A stretch of 64,000 nucleotides of DNA, taken from contig JAFAYL010000025.1 of NCBI GenBank assembly GCA_019240405.1, positions 1 through 64,000 of the forward strand, read 5' to 3'. This document shows, in pieces, positions 1 to 9,042 of the stretch (the stretch's first letter is position 1; every line of letters begins with the position of its first letter). The notes beneath the pieces are model-generated. The model had not been told where the DNA came from and made no database searches. It saw only the letters and a program-made list of their open reading frames with translations. The translations under genes and the position numbers were made by a program. The stretch comes from Acidobacteriaceae bacterium. GTDB taxonomy: Bacteria > Acidobacteriota > Terriglobia > Bryobacterales > Bryobacteraceae.

Positions 1-1698
1 TCGAATCATCCCGGCATCCTCGAGAGCATTCATTTTAAAGATGAGCCGCCCGTCGCCGTGTTCCCGATGACGCTCAATTTCGCGCCGGATTAAGCGTTCC
101 AAACCGCTTCGCAAGCTTTGCGGCGCAACAAGCAGCTTCCGATATGATTTCTTTGCCGAATAACCGGTGAGGTGATTGAACAGGTCACTCACGTCAGCGC
201 CGATCTCTTCGTCGCAAGTAAACATGCCCAGGTCGGTATAGAGCCTGGCTGTTGCCGGATTGTAATTGCCCGTGCCGAGGTGAACGTATCGCCGGATGAA
301 ATCACCTTCGCGGCGCACCACCATCGCCATCTTCGCGTGCACCTTCAAACCCGGCAATCCGTACACGACGTGAACTCCTTCGTGCTCCAGCTTTTGCGCC
401 CATTCGATGTTGCTCTCTTCATCGAAGCGGGCCTTCAGCTCCACAAGGACAGCTACTTGCTTGCCGTCCTGACTCGCATCGAGAAGCGCTTCGACAATGG
501 GTGAATTGCGTCCCATCCGATACAGTGTCATCTTGATCGCGAGCACGTCAGGATCCTGCGCGGAGGCGCGGAGAAAATCGACCAACGGCTGAAACGATTC
601 GAAAGGATGGTGCAGCAGGATGTCGCCTTGGCGAATGCAAGCGAACATCTCTTCACCGGAACCCGTTGTGAAGCCTTGCGGCACGGAAGCGATGAATGGC
701 CGGTCTTTCAACGCGGGACGATCCACGTTCAAAAGCGCTTTCACGCGGCTCAAATCGATCGGACCATCGACACGGTAAACGTCGTTGTGATCCAGCTCGA
801 GATTGTTCGTGAGCAAATCAAGAAGGCTTTGTGGGATCGTCTTGTTGACCTGAAGCCGTACCGCGTCGCGGAATCTCCGGCGCCAAACCGCCTCTTGCAC
901 GCTCTCAAGCAAATCATCCGTTTCGAGCTCTTGAATCGCTAGCTCCGCGTCCCGTGTTACGTGGAACATGTTCGCCTCAAGGATCTCCATCTCAGGGAAC
1001 AGCAGGCGTAGGTTGGCGATAATGATCTGTTCCAGCCACACGAAGGCAAGCTCGCTTTTCAACGAGGGCACCTGGATCAACTGCGGTAATGAATCCGGAA
1101 CCTTGATGCGCGCAAAGCGGGGCTCGCCGTCGCCATTGTTCACCATCGCGGCGACATTCAAACTAAGATTCGAAATGTGCGGAAACGGCCTGCCCTGGTC
1201 AACCGCGAGCGGCGTGAGCACGGGATAAACGACACGCCGGAAGTAATCGTCGATTGCGGTCTTCTGTTGTGCGTTCAGCTCATCGAGCTCGAGAATGTAA
1301 ATCCCCGCATCCCTAAGCGCCGGCATCAGGTCGTCGCGCCAAAGCTCGTAAATTTCTTCCATGAGGCTGGTTACGTCATGGCGGATCAGCTCGAGCTGCT
1401 CGCTAGGTGATTTGCCGTCCATACTGATCTCGGTCGTGCGGGTTTCGATCTGCTGCCAGAGTCCCGCGACGCGGACCATAAAAAATTCATCGATGTTCGA
1501 CCCGAGAATCGAAACGAATTTCACGCGCTCCAGCAACGGGTTCGCTCGGTCTTGAGCCTCCTCGAGCACGCGACGCTGAAATGCCAACAAGCTGAGATGT
1601 GGATTCAGATACAGATCAGGCGAGTCCAGGCGAATCGCTGGCGCTTCAGCCCGAGTTGCAGCCGAGGTTCGTCTCCTAACAGGACGGGAGGATGCCAT
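1..1698 (-). CDS. ppk1: Polyphosphate kinase 1 (3' end cut by window)
   Basis: Transfers the gamma-phosphate of ATP to growing inorganic polyphosphate at the inner membrane or in the cytoplasm. I translated the minus strand from the ATG at 1698: 566 codons stay open to position 1, so the C-terminal ~130-150 residues of a ~700-residue enzyme lie outside. The N-terminal domain carries the typical NPHLSLLAFQRRVLEEA and GSNIDEFFMVR segments. Around residue 473 the HLGTGNYNP motif holds the histidine that is autophosphorylated in the family, and the visible end reads GRLIFKMNALEDAGMIR as expected for the PLD-like C1 domain. Plus-strand open frames here are shadows. It is divergent from the downstream tRNA. 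Identification is secure. Confidence 0.95.
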   Translation of the reverse strand, partial: MASSRPVRRRTSAATRAEAPAIRLDSPDLYLNPHLSLLAFQRRVLEEAQDRANPLLERVKFVSILGSNIDEFFMVRVAGLWQQIETRTTEISMDGKSPSEQLELIRHDVTSLMEEIYELWRDDLMPALRDAGIYILELDELNAQQKTAIDDYFRRVVYPVLTPLAVDQGRPFPHISNLSLNVAAMVNNGDGEPRFARIKVPDSLPQLIQVPSLKSELAFVWLEQIIIANLRLLFPEMEILEANMFHVTRDAELAIQELETDDLLESVQEAVWRRRFRDAVRLQVNKTIPQSLLDLLTNNLELDHNDVYRVDGPIDLSRVKALLNVDRPALKDRPFIASVPQGFTTGSGEEMFACIRQGDILLHHPFESFQPLVDFLRASAQDPDVLAIKMTLYRMGRNSPIVEALLDASQDGKQVAVLVELKARFDEESNIEWAQKLEHEGVHVVYGLPGLKVHAKMAMVVRREGDFIRRYVHLGTGNYNPATARLYTDLGMFTCDEEIGADVSDLFNHLTGYSAKKSYRKLLVAPQSLRSGLERLIRREIERHREHGDGRLIFKMNALEDAGMIR

Positions 1699-1780
1699 AT
1701 AGGGTGGCTTGGGGGGAGCCTTATAATACTGTAAAACGCCGCTTGGCAGCCCGAAAAAACCCGAGGTTTTTCGCGCGTAC

Positions 1781-1813
1781 TTGACCCGCCGAAACCGGCG
1801 AGCCCGCTATATT
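1781..1813 (+). promoter_or_regulatory. Possible promoter of the initiator tRNA
   Basis: TTGACC at 1781-1786 and TATATT at 1808-1813 resemble -35 and -10 boxes and would start transcription ~25 nt before the tRNA. The 21-nt spacer is longer than the usual 17, so this is a tentative call. Confidence 0.3.
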
Positions 1814-1846
1814 GACCAAATGTGAGGAACGGCGTTACGATGCTAG

Positions 1847-1923
<77 letters not shown>

Positions 1924-2200
1924 AAATTTGTTCCTTGCAGCTGCTGCGAACCTGCAACATCCGACTTTGTAGTTTTCCTCGTTGGAGATTCGAGAGATCT
2001 GCTCTGCTCCCCGGTTCGGAGCTCAGCACACACCTTCTAATCAAATGTTAGGTAATTTCCGGGTTGCCCGTAACTTTACCCAGTATCCGGAGGCCCGATC
2101 CCGCTCGTGAATTGCTATGGCCTGATTTCGCCAAGCGTCGATTCTCAGCAATAAGATCGCTAAAGTATGGGCTACATTGAAGCCATTTAGGAGGGAAGGC

Positions 2201-3832
2201 GTGCGTCATCAAGCGAAGTGTTTCGTTCTGACGGTGGGAGTGATGCTTATGGTCGCTAGCGCCGCCGGACACCAATTTCAGCTCATGGAAGCTTCCATCA
2301 ACGAAATTCATCGCGGCTTGCAGAGCGGCAACCTGACTTGCCACAGCTTGGTGCAGCAGTACCTCGAGCGCATCAAGGCGTACGACCAGCAGGGGCCAGC
2401 CCTCAATGCCATGCTGTACGTGAACCCCAAGGTGCTGGAGCAGGCCGATGACATGGACAAGCAGCTCAAACGCGGCACTAAAATCAAACCGCTACAGTGC
2501 ATTCCGGTGGTGCTGAAGGACAACTTCGACACGGCCGACATGCCGACCGCCGGCGCATCGCTGGCACTCAAGGGCATGCAGCCGACGAAGGATGCGTTCA
2601 CAGTGGCGCGGTTGCGCCAAAACGGAGCCCTAATTCTCGGGAAAACGAACATGCATGAGCTAGCGCTGTTCGGGCTAACGTTGAGTTCGCTGGGAGGTCA
2701 GACCAAGAATCCCTATGAGCTTTCGCGGACGCCGGGCGGTTCTTCCGGCGGCACTGGGGCGGCGTTGGCGGCTAACTTCGCGACCGTGGGCACTGGCTCG
2801 GACACCGTGAACTCCATTCGCTCGCCGTCCTCCGCTAATAGCTTAGTCGGCATTCGTCCCACACGGGGGCTGATCAGCCGCACCGGTATCATCCCTGTTT
2901 CGTTTACGCAGGACGCCGCCGGGCCTCTGGCGCGAACTGTAGCCGATGCCGCAGTCATGCTCGATGTGATGGCCGGCTACGATCCCGATGACCCCGTGAC
3001 GGCGCTGGGCATCAGCAGGATTCCCGTCACCTATACTGCCTCGCTCGACCGCGACGGCCTGAAGAGTGCGCGCATTGGCGTGCTGCGTACGCTATTCGGA
3101 AGCGGCCCCGATCACCAGGAGGTCAACCACGTGATGGCCAATGCCCTCGAAGTTCTCAAGAAAGAGGGTGCAGTTCTGATAGACATCGACGACGCGACAG
3201 TTGAAACCGGCAAGCTGAACTCGGATCTCGATGTGCAAAAGTACGAATTCAAATTCCAGCTCAACAATTACCTGAAAGCCCAGCCTAACCCTCCCTTGCA
3301 CTCGCTTGCCGAGCTCATCGCGTCGGGCAAATACCACAACGCTCCGCTTGATAAGAAGTTCCTCGCTTCGGCGGAAAGCTATGAGAACGGTCTGAACGAG
3401 CCGGACTACAAGGACCGGCGCGTCAAGATCGATGACCTGAGGGTTCGGTTGGCGAACCTGATGGCGAGAAACAACGTGGTCGCGCTGCTCTATCCCCACC
3501 AGAAGCGCCTGCCGGTGATGATCGGCCAGATGAATCAGGCGGAGCGCAATGGCATCCTGGCCTCACTTGCGGGATTTCCGGCCATTACAGTTCCGGCAGG
3601 ATTCTCGACGCCGAGGGAGAGCGCGCCGATCGGGGTGCCGGTCGGGATCGAATTCCTCGGTCCGCCATTTAGCGAGCAGCAGTTGTTGCGGATCGCCTAC
3701 GGCTTCGAGCAGGCGACGCACGCACGTAAACCACCGCAATGTACGCCGCCGTTAAGCCGAATCAGTTTCAATCCGAACGGCAGGATTAACAGATTGGGAT
3801 GGGTTGCAAGCTCCCGCAACAAACTCCGTTAG
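2201..3832 (+). CDS. Secreted amidase-signature-family hydrolase
   Basis: A 543-residue amidase (AS family, Ser-cisSer-Lys triad), which hydrolyses amide bonds; the substrate cannot be told. I start it at the GTG at 2201 because AGGAGGG at 2189-2195 lies five bases before it; a TTG at 2177 is in frame but has no such site. This start gives a clean signal peptide (MRHQAKCFVLTVGVMLMVASAAG), so export is likely. The Lys of VVLKDNFD is near residue 106, the glycine/serine loop GGSSGG near 179-184 and the nucleophile Ser of NSIRSP near 205. The usual TGGSIR before the nucleophile reads TVNSIR, a small deviation. Related secreted amidases are often annotated as GatA-like, but this is not the Glu-tRNA amidotransferase subunit. 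It stands alone. Confidence 0.88.
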   Translation: MRHQAKCFVLTVGVMLMVASAAGHQFQLMEASINEIHRGLQSGNLTCHSLVQQYLERIKAYDQQGPALNAMLYVNPKVLEQADDMDKQLKRGTKIKPLQCIPVVLKDNFDTADMPTAGASLALKGMQPTKDAFTVARLRQNGALILGKTNMHELALFGLTLSSLGGQTKNPYELSRTPGGSSGGTGAALAANFATVGTGSDTVNSIRSPSSANSLVGIRPTRGLISRTGIIPVSFTQDAAGPLARTVADAAVMLDVMAGYDPDDPVTALGISRIPVTYTASLDRDGLKSARIGVLRTLFGSGPDHQEVNHVMANALEVLKKEGAVLIDIDDATVETGKLNSDLDVQKYEFKFQLNNYLKAQPNPPLHSLAELIASGKYHNAPLDKKFLASAESYENGLNEPDYKDRRVKIDDLRVRLANLMARNNVVALLYPHQKRLPVMIGQMNQAERNGILASLAGFPAITVPAGFSTPRESAPIGVPVGIEFLGPPFSEQQLLRIAYGFEQATHARKPPQCTPPLSRISFNPNGRINRLGWVASSRNKLR

Positions 3833-3992
3833 CTGGACGAAGCGCTCAAACGTTCAAGCGTATGCTCGGGAAGATGTAAACACACCGTCGAAGATGATAC
3901 ATCTCCTTCTCAGCGGCCTGAGGGGCCATCCACTTTGAGACGTTCTGGCTTTCTCTCCTTTCTGTAGTCAACCTAGGGAATGGCGTTTGCCC

Positions 3993-4445
3993 TCATCGAC
4001 CTAGGGCTTTTAGCGCAGTTAGCCACGCAGGTAGGCCGTACAGTAGCAGCCAAGCCCGCCACGCGAAACCCGTTATACAGTTGATCCAAGTGATGTGATT
4101 TCCGAAGAGGAAGAACACTAGTAGCATCACGAATATGCCGTGGATCAAGACTCGATAAATTCGGTAGCTCATTTCCTCAGTTTCCTTGCTGACGCTCGGG
4201 GTGGCGAGCGCCATGATCGCGAACGCCAGGATCACAAGGACAAAGGCAATAGAAACATCTAATATGCCCCACCATTTCGAGAATGTCCGCATGTCTCTCG
4301 CTAGACCGGCAATTACGGGGAATGCCGAAGATACGATGAAGACAACTGCTGCCGCGAGAGCCAGAGGGGGACCCCATCGCGTCAGCCTTGTCGATTTGTT
4401 CTTCACGTTAGCTGCAGAAGGACTCTCATAGAAGATTTTGCCCAC
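3993..4445 (-). CDS. Small four-helix membrane protein
   Basis: 150 residues, not assigned to a known family. It begins with a GTG at 4445 that shares its first G with the TAG ending the upstream reading frame (TAGTG), which implies translational coupling with the gene upstream. Four hydrophobic stretches are visible, near residues 25-47, 60-83, 97-114 and 125-142, with a basic N-terminal tail, so it is an inner-membrane protein. Together with its upstream partner it forms a two-gene unit of related membrane proteins. No catalytic motif is apparent. Confidence 0.7.
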   Translation of the reverse strand: MGKIFYESPSAANVKNKSTRLTRWGPPLALAAAVVFIVSSAFPVIAGLARDMRTFSKWWGILDVSIAFVLVILAFAIMALATPSVSKETEEMSYRIYRVLIHGIFVMLLVFFLFGNHITWINCITGFAWRAWLLLYGLPAWLTALKALGR

Positions 4446-5150
4446 TAACCGACTTCAGAGAGCCGCTCGTACTTAAACAACATGGCCAAGAGTGCACAGG
4501 CAACCGGAAGTGCGAATGCGTAGCCCGCGATTCCCAAATATTGAATCTCGAGCCGACCGGACGCTGGACCGAGAGTGCCTGTGAGACAAAGTGCCCCGGC
4601 CACAATCATGCTAACGCGGACACGACCTGTCAGCCCCTTTGCCGCGGAAGATAGGGGCGGCGAAGACTAGCCCCAGTCCTAGAAACAAATCCCATGCGAG
4701 CAAGTCGATCGACATAGCAATCGTGGGCCAATGTCCAATTGAGAGTTGATGGGACAATGCTGGAAATACTCTCGGTTCGATCTGTCGCCCTACGGTGAGG
4801 CTTGCGAAATGGACGCCGCACGTCAGTACGGCGAAAGAAGTAATGAAGGCAAGCGCTGCTAGCGCAAAGGTCTTACGGTCGAGCGCAGCGTAGGAATAAA
4901 CCGCGGCGATCATGGTGATCAGCGCTACTGCGAAAAGAATTATCAATATTTCGAGAATTGCCAGACAAGGGTCAACCTGGCGAAGCGGTTCAGGGCTGGG
5001 TGGTCGAACAAAAACTCCGATCAGTCCAATAAGGACGAAGGCGATGCCCGTTGCCGCCGTCGTTGTAGCTGTCCACAACCCGATGCGCCGATCCATTGGA
5101 GTCCACTCGCTGAATTGAATTTGATCATTCACGTTGCGGGTTGGGCACAT
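4445..5150 (-). pseudogene. Frameshifted polytopic membrane protein
   Basis: The frame from the ATG at 5150 gives 179 residues with four hydrophobic segments and then stops at 4611. The next frame, entered at the run of four C on the plus strand (4634-4637), continues open for 62 more residues (LTGRVRVSMIVAGALCLTG ... ending KYERLSEVG) with two more clear membrane helices, and stops with a TAG at 4447-4445 that overlaps the GTG of the next gene. Removing one base from the homopolymer restores a protein of about 234 residues. So either the gene carries a recent inactivating indel, it uses a programmed shift, or the base is a sequencing error. No function can be assigned. Confidence 0.7.
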
Positions 5151-5242
5151 TCTAACGCAGAATCAGGCTAGGCTGGTTCCGCCGCCCCAAAGCCAACGGG
5201 CTATCGCAAGTAATCCGGGGAGCCGTACGTTGAGAGCACGAG

Positions 5243-6007
5243 ATGGAGATCCACGAACTGGTTTGGTTGTTCTTGGCTATTCTGCTCGTCTCCTGTGCTA
5301 TATCCGGCTACGCTATTTGGTCGATGGGCCAGGTCTGGTTCTGGAAAAGAGCCATCGATCGATTCGAAGAGTCCGATCGAGTACGGCCTCCTCAGCCAGG
5401 CGTCATCGTGTTCACCGGTAGCTCAAGCGTCAGGTTTTGGAAAACTCTGGCTCAGGATATGGCCCCGCTGAATGTAATAAATCGTGGATTCGGGGGGTCG
5501 CAAATGGCGCATGTAACCTATTACGCGACGAAGATCGTTCTGCCCTATTCACCCAGCGCGATCGTGGTCTACGCGGGCGAGAACGATTTATCATGGCCGT
5601 GGCACAAGGCGCCAGAAACCGTTCTGAACGATTTTCAAAAGTTCGTCGATTTGGTGCATGCACAGCTCCCGTCCACATGGATTTATTTCATATCGATCAA
5701 GCCAACGCCTAGGCGCTGGAAACAACGCCTGAAACAGCGACACGCGAACCAAATAATCGAGGACTTCTGTCGAACGAAACCAAACCTGCAGTTCATAGAC
5801 GTAAGCGCCGCGATGCTGAATGCGAGTGGCAAACCTCGCCGCGACCTTTTCAGGTGGGATGGTTTGCACCCGAGCGCACGTTGCTACATCCTGTGGCGGT
5901 CGATTATGCAGCCGATTCTTTTGGAGCAGTTCGCCAATCTTCCTTCTGGGACTCCACTCGGTCCGTATTTGGGAAGTAAACTGGGTACGGACCAGACCAA
6001 GCCTTAA
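5243..6007 (+). CDS. Membrane-anchored SGNH/GDSL hydrolase
   Basis: 254 residues: an N-terminal membrane anchor (residues ~7-29), then an SGNH-hydrolase fold. The family blocks are all present: FTGSSSVRFW with the nucleophile Ser near residues 60-61 (block I), NRGFGGSQM with the oxyanion Gly near 84 (block II), YAGENDL with Asn114 (block III) and DGLHPS with Asp206 and His209 (block V). The enzyme most likely acts on esters (acyl or acetyl groups) outside the cytoplasmic membrane; the exact substrate is not evident. It is followed after 3 bases by the FMN split-barrel gene, so the two are probably co-transcribed. Confidence 0.85.
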   Translation: MEIHELVWLFLAILLVSCAISGYAIWSMGQVWFWKRAIDRFEESDRVRPPQPGVIVFTGSSSVRFWKTLAQDMAPLNVINRGFGGSQMAHVTYYATKIVLPYSPSAIVVYAGENDLSWPWHKAPETVLNDFQKFVDLVHAQLPSTWIYFISIKPTPRRWKQRLKQRHANQIIEDFCRTKPNLQFIDVSAAMLNASGKPRRDLFRWDGLHPSARCYILWRSIMQPILLEQFANLPSGTPLGPYLGSKLGTDQTKP

Positions 6008-6010
6008 CCC

Positions 6011-6661
6011 ATGTCTTTAACAGAGCGGACCAAGCTCCGTAGATTGCCCAAACGAGGCTCACACGAACCTGAGACAATACATGCCATCTTGGACGCCGGT
6101 TTTCTGGCGCATGTCGGATTTCAAGTTAACGGACAGCCTTTCGTGATCCCCACCCTGTACGGCCGCGAGCAGGACATGTTGTACTTGCATGGCTCGGCTG
6201 CCAGCCGGATGTTGGGTGAGCTTGAAACAGGGATGCCTGCGTGCGTCACAGTAACACTCGTGGACGGGTTGGTGCTGGCGCGTTCTGCGTTTCACCATTC
6301 CATGAATTACCGCTCCGTCGTGGCGTTTGGGATTGCTCGGAAGATCAACGAACCGGAGCACAAAACACGCGCTCTACGCATCATTTCGGAGCACGTGATA
6401 GCCGGACGCTGGAACGATGTGCGCGGCCCCACTGAGAAAGAGCTTAAGGCAACGTCAGTGATAGAGTTTTCGATCGACGAGGCTTCAGCGAAAGTTCGGC
6501 AAGGTCCTCCATTGGATGATGAAGAGGACTACAGCCTGCCAGTGTGGGCTGGCGTCGTCCCTATTAGGCTTCAAATGACGACGCCGATCCCCGATTCTCG
6601 GCTGCCCGAAGGCATCGACGTACCAAAATACGTGAGGGCCGAAGATTCGTCGGCCCTTTGA
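6011..6661 (+). CDS. Pyridoxamine 5'-phosphate oxidase-like FMN-binding split-barrel protein
   Basis: 216 residues with the pattern of the Pyridox_ox_2 / NimA-like branch: the opening RTKLRRLPKRGSHEPETI, then ILDAGFLAHVGFQVNGQPFVIPTLYG and LYLHGSAASRML, which form the first strands of the flavin-binding barrel. Proteins of this branch bind FMN or related cofactors and reduce small molecules; some give nitroimidazole resistance, but a specific activity cannot be read from sequence. It is cytosolic (no signal or membrane segment) and starts 3 bases after the SGNH hydrolase gene. Confidence 0.85.
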   Translation: MSLTERTKLRRLPKRGSHEPETIHAILDAGFLAHVGFQVNGQPFVIPTLYGREQDMLYLHGSAASRMLGELETGMPACVTVTLVDGLVLARSAFHHSMNYRSVVAFGIARKINEPEHKTRALRIISEHVIAGRWNDVRGPTEKELKATSVIEFSIDEASAKVRQGPPLDDEEDYSLPVWAGVVPIRLQMTTPIPDSRLPEGIDVPKYVRAEDSSAL

Positions 6662-6694
6662 ACATTCGACAACAGGGCAATCGCCCTTGAACTT

Positions 6695-8710
6695 CTATTT
6701 GAAATCAAACAGGTCCATCAAATCGCCGATTGCTGGACTATTGGTCGGAGCGTATTTGCTATCCGCCAAGTTGTACTTCGGATCAGGAAGGTTGTCCCGG
6801 CTGCGGTCCGTTATTGGGTTCACGCGCCAGTTACGCTCGATGAACTTCAGAATCGACACGTGGTCTGAATAATCGTGTGAGATGTGGCCGGGCTTTGTGT
6901 ACTGTGATACTACGATCAACGGAATGCGCGTGCCGTCACCGAAGAAGTCCAGCGGCTGCACATATCCGGAGTCGTAATACCCACCGCCCTCATCGAAGGT
7001 CACAAAAATAGCCGTGTTCTTCCACAGGGCAGGATTGCTCTTCACAAGATCGACGATCTTCTTCGTGAAACCTTCAAACAAATCGAGTTTCGACGACGCC
7101 GGATGGCCATCTACGAAGCCGCTGGGTTTCACGAACGAAACCGCCGGGAGGTTGCCGTCCTTGATGTCCTGATACAGATCTAAAGTATCCTTCAGGACCG
7201 TGTTACGCACCGCCTCATTGGTCATGATCGAAGTAGAGTACTGGAAGAAGTTACAGATGTTGCAGTACGCATCCAGTGGATTCAGATCGTAGGGATCGTT
7301 CTTGTATAGGTTGAATTGATCGCCGAAGTAGGCGAACGAAACGTGATTCTCAAGGAGCACATCGCCGATGTTCCGCAGCGGCGATGGCGGAATCGTAAAC
7401 ACGGTATTATTCGGATTACCGATATTCGTGTAAGCATTTGTGCCGTCACCAAAATAACCAGGATTGTAGTTGTTCAATAAGTAGTAATGTCCCGGCTGGC
7501 AATTCGGGTTAACTGGGCGAGGAAGGCTGCTGAGATAGTTCAGAACTGACGCAACGCCAGGCTGATTGGGATCCGAGCAGTCGCTATAGGTACCACCTCC
7601 AAAAGATGGCGAACCATACGAGCCGCCGCCATATCCATCTTCTGTGTACCAGTTGTTCGTTCCCGGTGCGGCGTCCGGATTTTCGACTTCGTCTACAACG
7701 CCCGCATTAGCCGATCCTGCAGCAACCAGTTGATTGTGAGGAGGAACGGCGGGATTCCCTTTCCCGTCGCTGAACCAGATGGCGTCACCCGTGCCCAACA
7801 TGACGTGGTTCGCGCCTGTTCCACCCATTACCGACTGATGGAAGTTGTCGCTGATCGCATAATTGTCAGCGAGCTCCTTGAAATAGGGTGCATCGCCTCG
7901 AAGCATGTTATAAAAACCCAGCGCTGTTGAGCCCTCTCCCGTAGATCGATCATTAAAGTCCTTAGCTTGAGGCTTGCCGTTAGTTCCAGCACCGACCGAA
8001 ACTTCAACCCAAGAGAAGAGATCACTCTTGCAGCCGCTCGGCTTGCGTTCGGTGGCGTAGTAGACGTTACAATCCAACTGCTGCCACATTTGATAGAAGC
8101 GGTGCACAGGGCTAGCTGCATACGCATCGTAAGGAAAGCTGGGTGAAGTGAGTTGGAATGGACCCGGGGCCAGATCCTTTACATGTGGAATGCGCAGGTC
8201 CGGCGTGTGGGATTTCTGACCTGTCCCGCCAGTGGTTAAGTACTTGAGATAATCCGCCGGCAGGCCATTCTCAGCCACCTCGGCCTCGGCGACCGTCTTA
8301 AAATAGGGCTTCTTAGGACCACCTACGAGTGGTGGCGGCAGAGTCTGATAGAGTGACTTATCCGGCGGACTCACTTGATACTTCTCACCGTGTGTATCAA
8401 TCGCCGAGTATTGAACTGCAAGAGAGAAATTCGGGCCCGGCCTGCCCTCCTCATTGATAATTTCTTTGGAAAGCAGATTGTCCACAGTCTCGCCTTTTTT
8501 GGGTTTGTACGTAGCGAAAACGTGATCGAACGTCCGGTTTTCACCAATGATTACAATTACGTGTTTAATTGGGGTGCGGGTTGGGGTGTCATCCGCGCAC
8601 TGAAAGGAAGCTGCCCAAGCGCTTCCCAAGCTCAATTGCAGCGCAGATAACGCGACAGCGCCGACGCGCAAATAACAGACTGATTTCGAAATGACAGTCT
8701 TTAAGTACAT
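6695..8710 (-). CDS. Secreted phosphoesterase (phospholipase C / acid phosphatase-like)
   Basis: 671 residues of the phosphoesterase family (PF04185; alkaline-phosphatase superfamily). The start is the ATG at 8710, preceded by AGAAGGAG at a good distance; an in-frame upstream codon would add nine residues without a ribosome site. The N-terminus is a signal peptide ending ALQLSLGSAWA, so the protein is exported. The metal-site segment VIVIIGENRTFDHVF lies near residues 51-65, and the C-terminal metal-site segments TFDEGGGYYD and YSDHVSILKFIERNW are both present. Family members cleave phosphate esters, including phospholipids and nucleotides, often under phosphate limitation; the presence of ppk1 nearby may be coincidence. 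Monocistronic. Confidence 0.88.
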   Translation of the reverse strand: MYLKTVISKSVCYLRVGAVALSALQLSLGSAWAASFQCADDTPTRTPIKHVIVIIGENRTFDHVFATYKPKKGETVDNLLSKEIINEEGRPGPNFSLAVQYSAIDTHGEKYQVSPPDKSLYQTLPPPLVGGPKKPYFKTVAEAEVAENGLPADYLKYLTTGGTGQKSHTPDLRIPHVKDLAPGPFQLTSPSFPYDAYAASPVHRFYQMWQQLDCNVYYATERKPSGCKSDLFSWVEVSVGAGTNGKPQAKDFNDRSTGEGSTALGFYNMLRGDAPYFKELADNYAISDNFHQSVMGGTGANHVMLGTGDAIWFSDGKGNPAVPPHNQLVAAGSANAGVVDEVENPDAAPGTNNWYTEDGYGGGSYGSPSFGGGTYSDCSDPNQPGVASVLNYLSSLPRPVNPNCQPGHYYLLNNYNPGYFGDGTNAYTNIGNPNNTVFTIPPSPLRNIGDVLLENHVSFAYFGDQFNLYKNDPYDLNPLDAYCNICNFFQYSTSIMTNEAVRNTVLKDTLDLYQDIKDGNLPAVSFVKPSGFVDGHPASSKLDLFEGFTKKIVDLVKSNPALWKNTAIFVTFDEGGGYYDSGYVQPLDFFGDGTRIPLIVVSQYTKPGHISHDYSDHVSILKFIERNWRVNPITDRSRDNLPDPKYNLADSKYAPTNSPAIGDLMDLFDFK

Positions 8711-9042
8711 GCATTCTCCTTCTGTCGAGCGGTTCACTCTAGAACTGCGTACTTAGCCTGCACTTGAAGTGTTTCTGCATGATTGCTGGTTCGTGACATT
8801 CGGGTCAAAGATTGTCTGAGTTCCACAGCGTAGAAGGCGTGATGCCGACGAGTGGCTACTCAACGTGTTCCGGAATAGAGAGCGTGCGGCAAATTAGTTT
8901 TGTGAACAGATTTACCGTGCCGTTGGCTCCGGGAGCTTTCTGCACAATGCGCAAAATGCCGCTCTCCCTCGCGCGCGAGAATCGCAGTGAACTCGGTGTG
9001 CATGCAGCCTTCCTAAATCTCGCGTTCTGCTAATGTAGTCGC
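8711..9042 (+). other. Divergent intergenic region, no gene seen
   Basis: 332 bases between the leftward phosphoesterase and rightward malQ. Apart from the AGAAGGAG ribosome site of the phosphoesterase at its left end, I see no conserved RNA, repeat or convincing promoter pair. Short open frames here show no recognisable product. Confidence 0.5.

Noticed and set aside
172-1555. Plus-strand open frames at the left end
   Set aside because: The minus strand encodes ppk1 continuously; these are its shadows.
2201-3832. GatA (Glu-tRNA amidotransferase subunit A)
   Set aside because: A signal peptide is present and gatB/gatC are not adjacent, so a secreted amidase is the better call.
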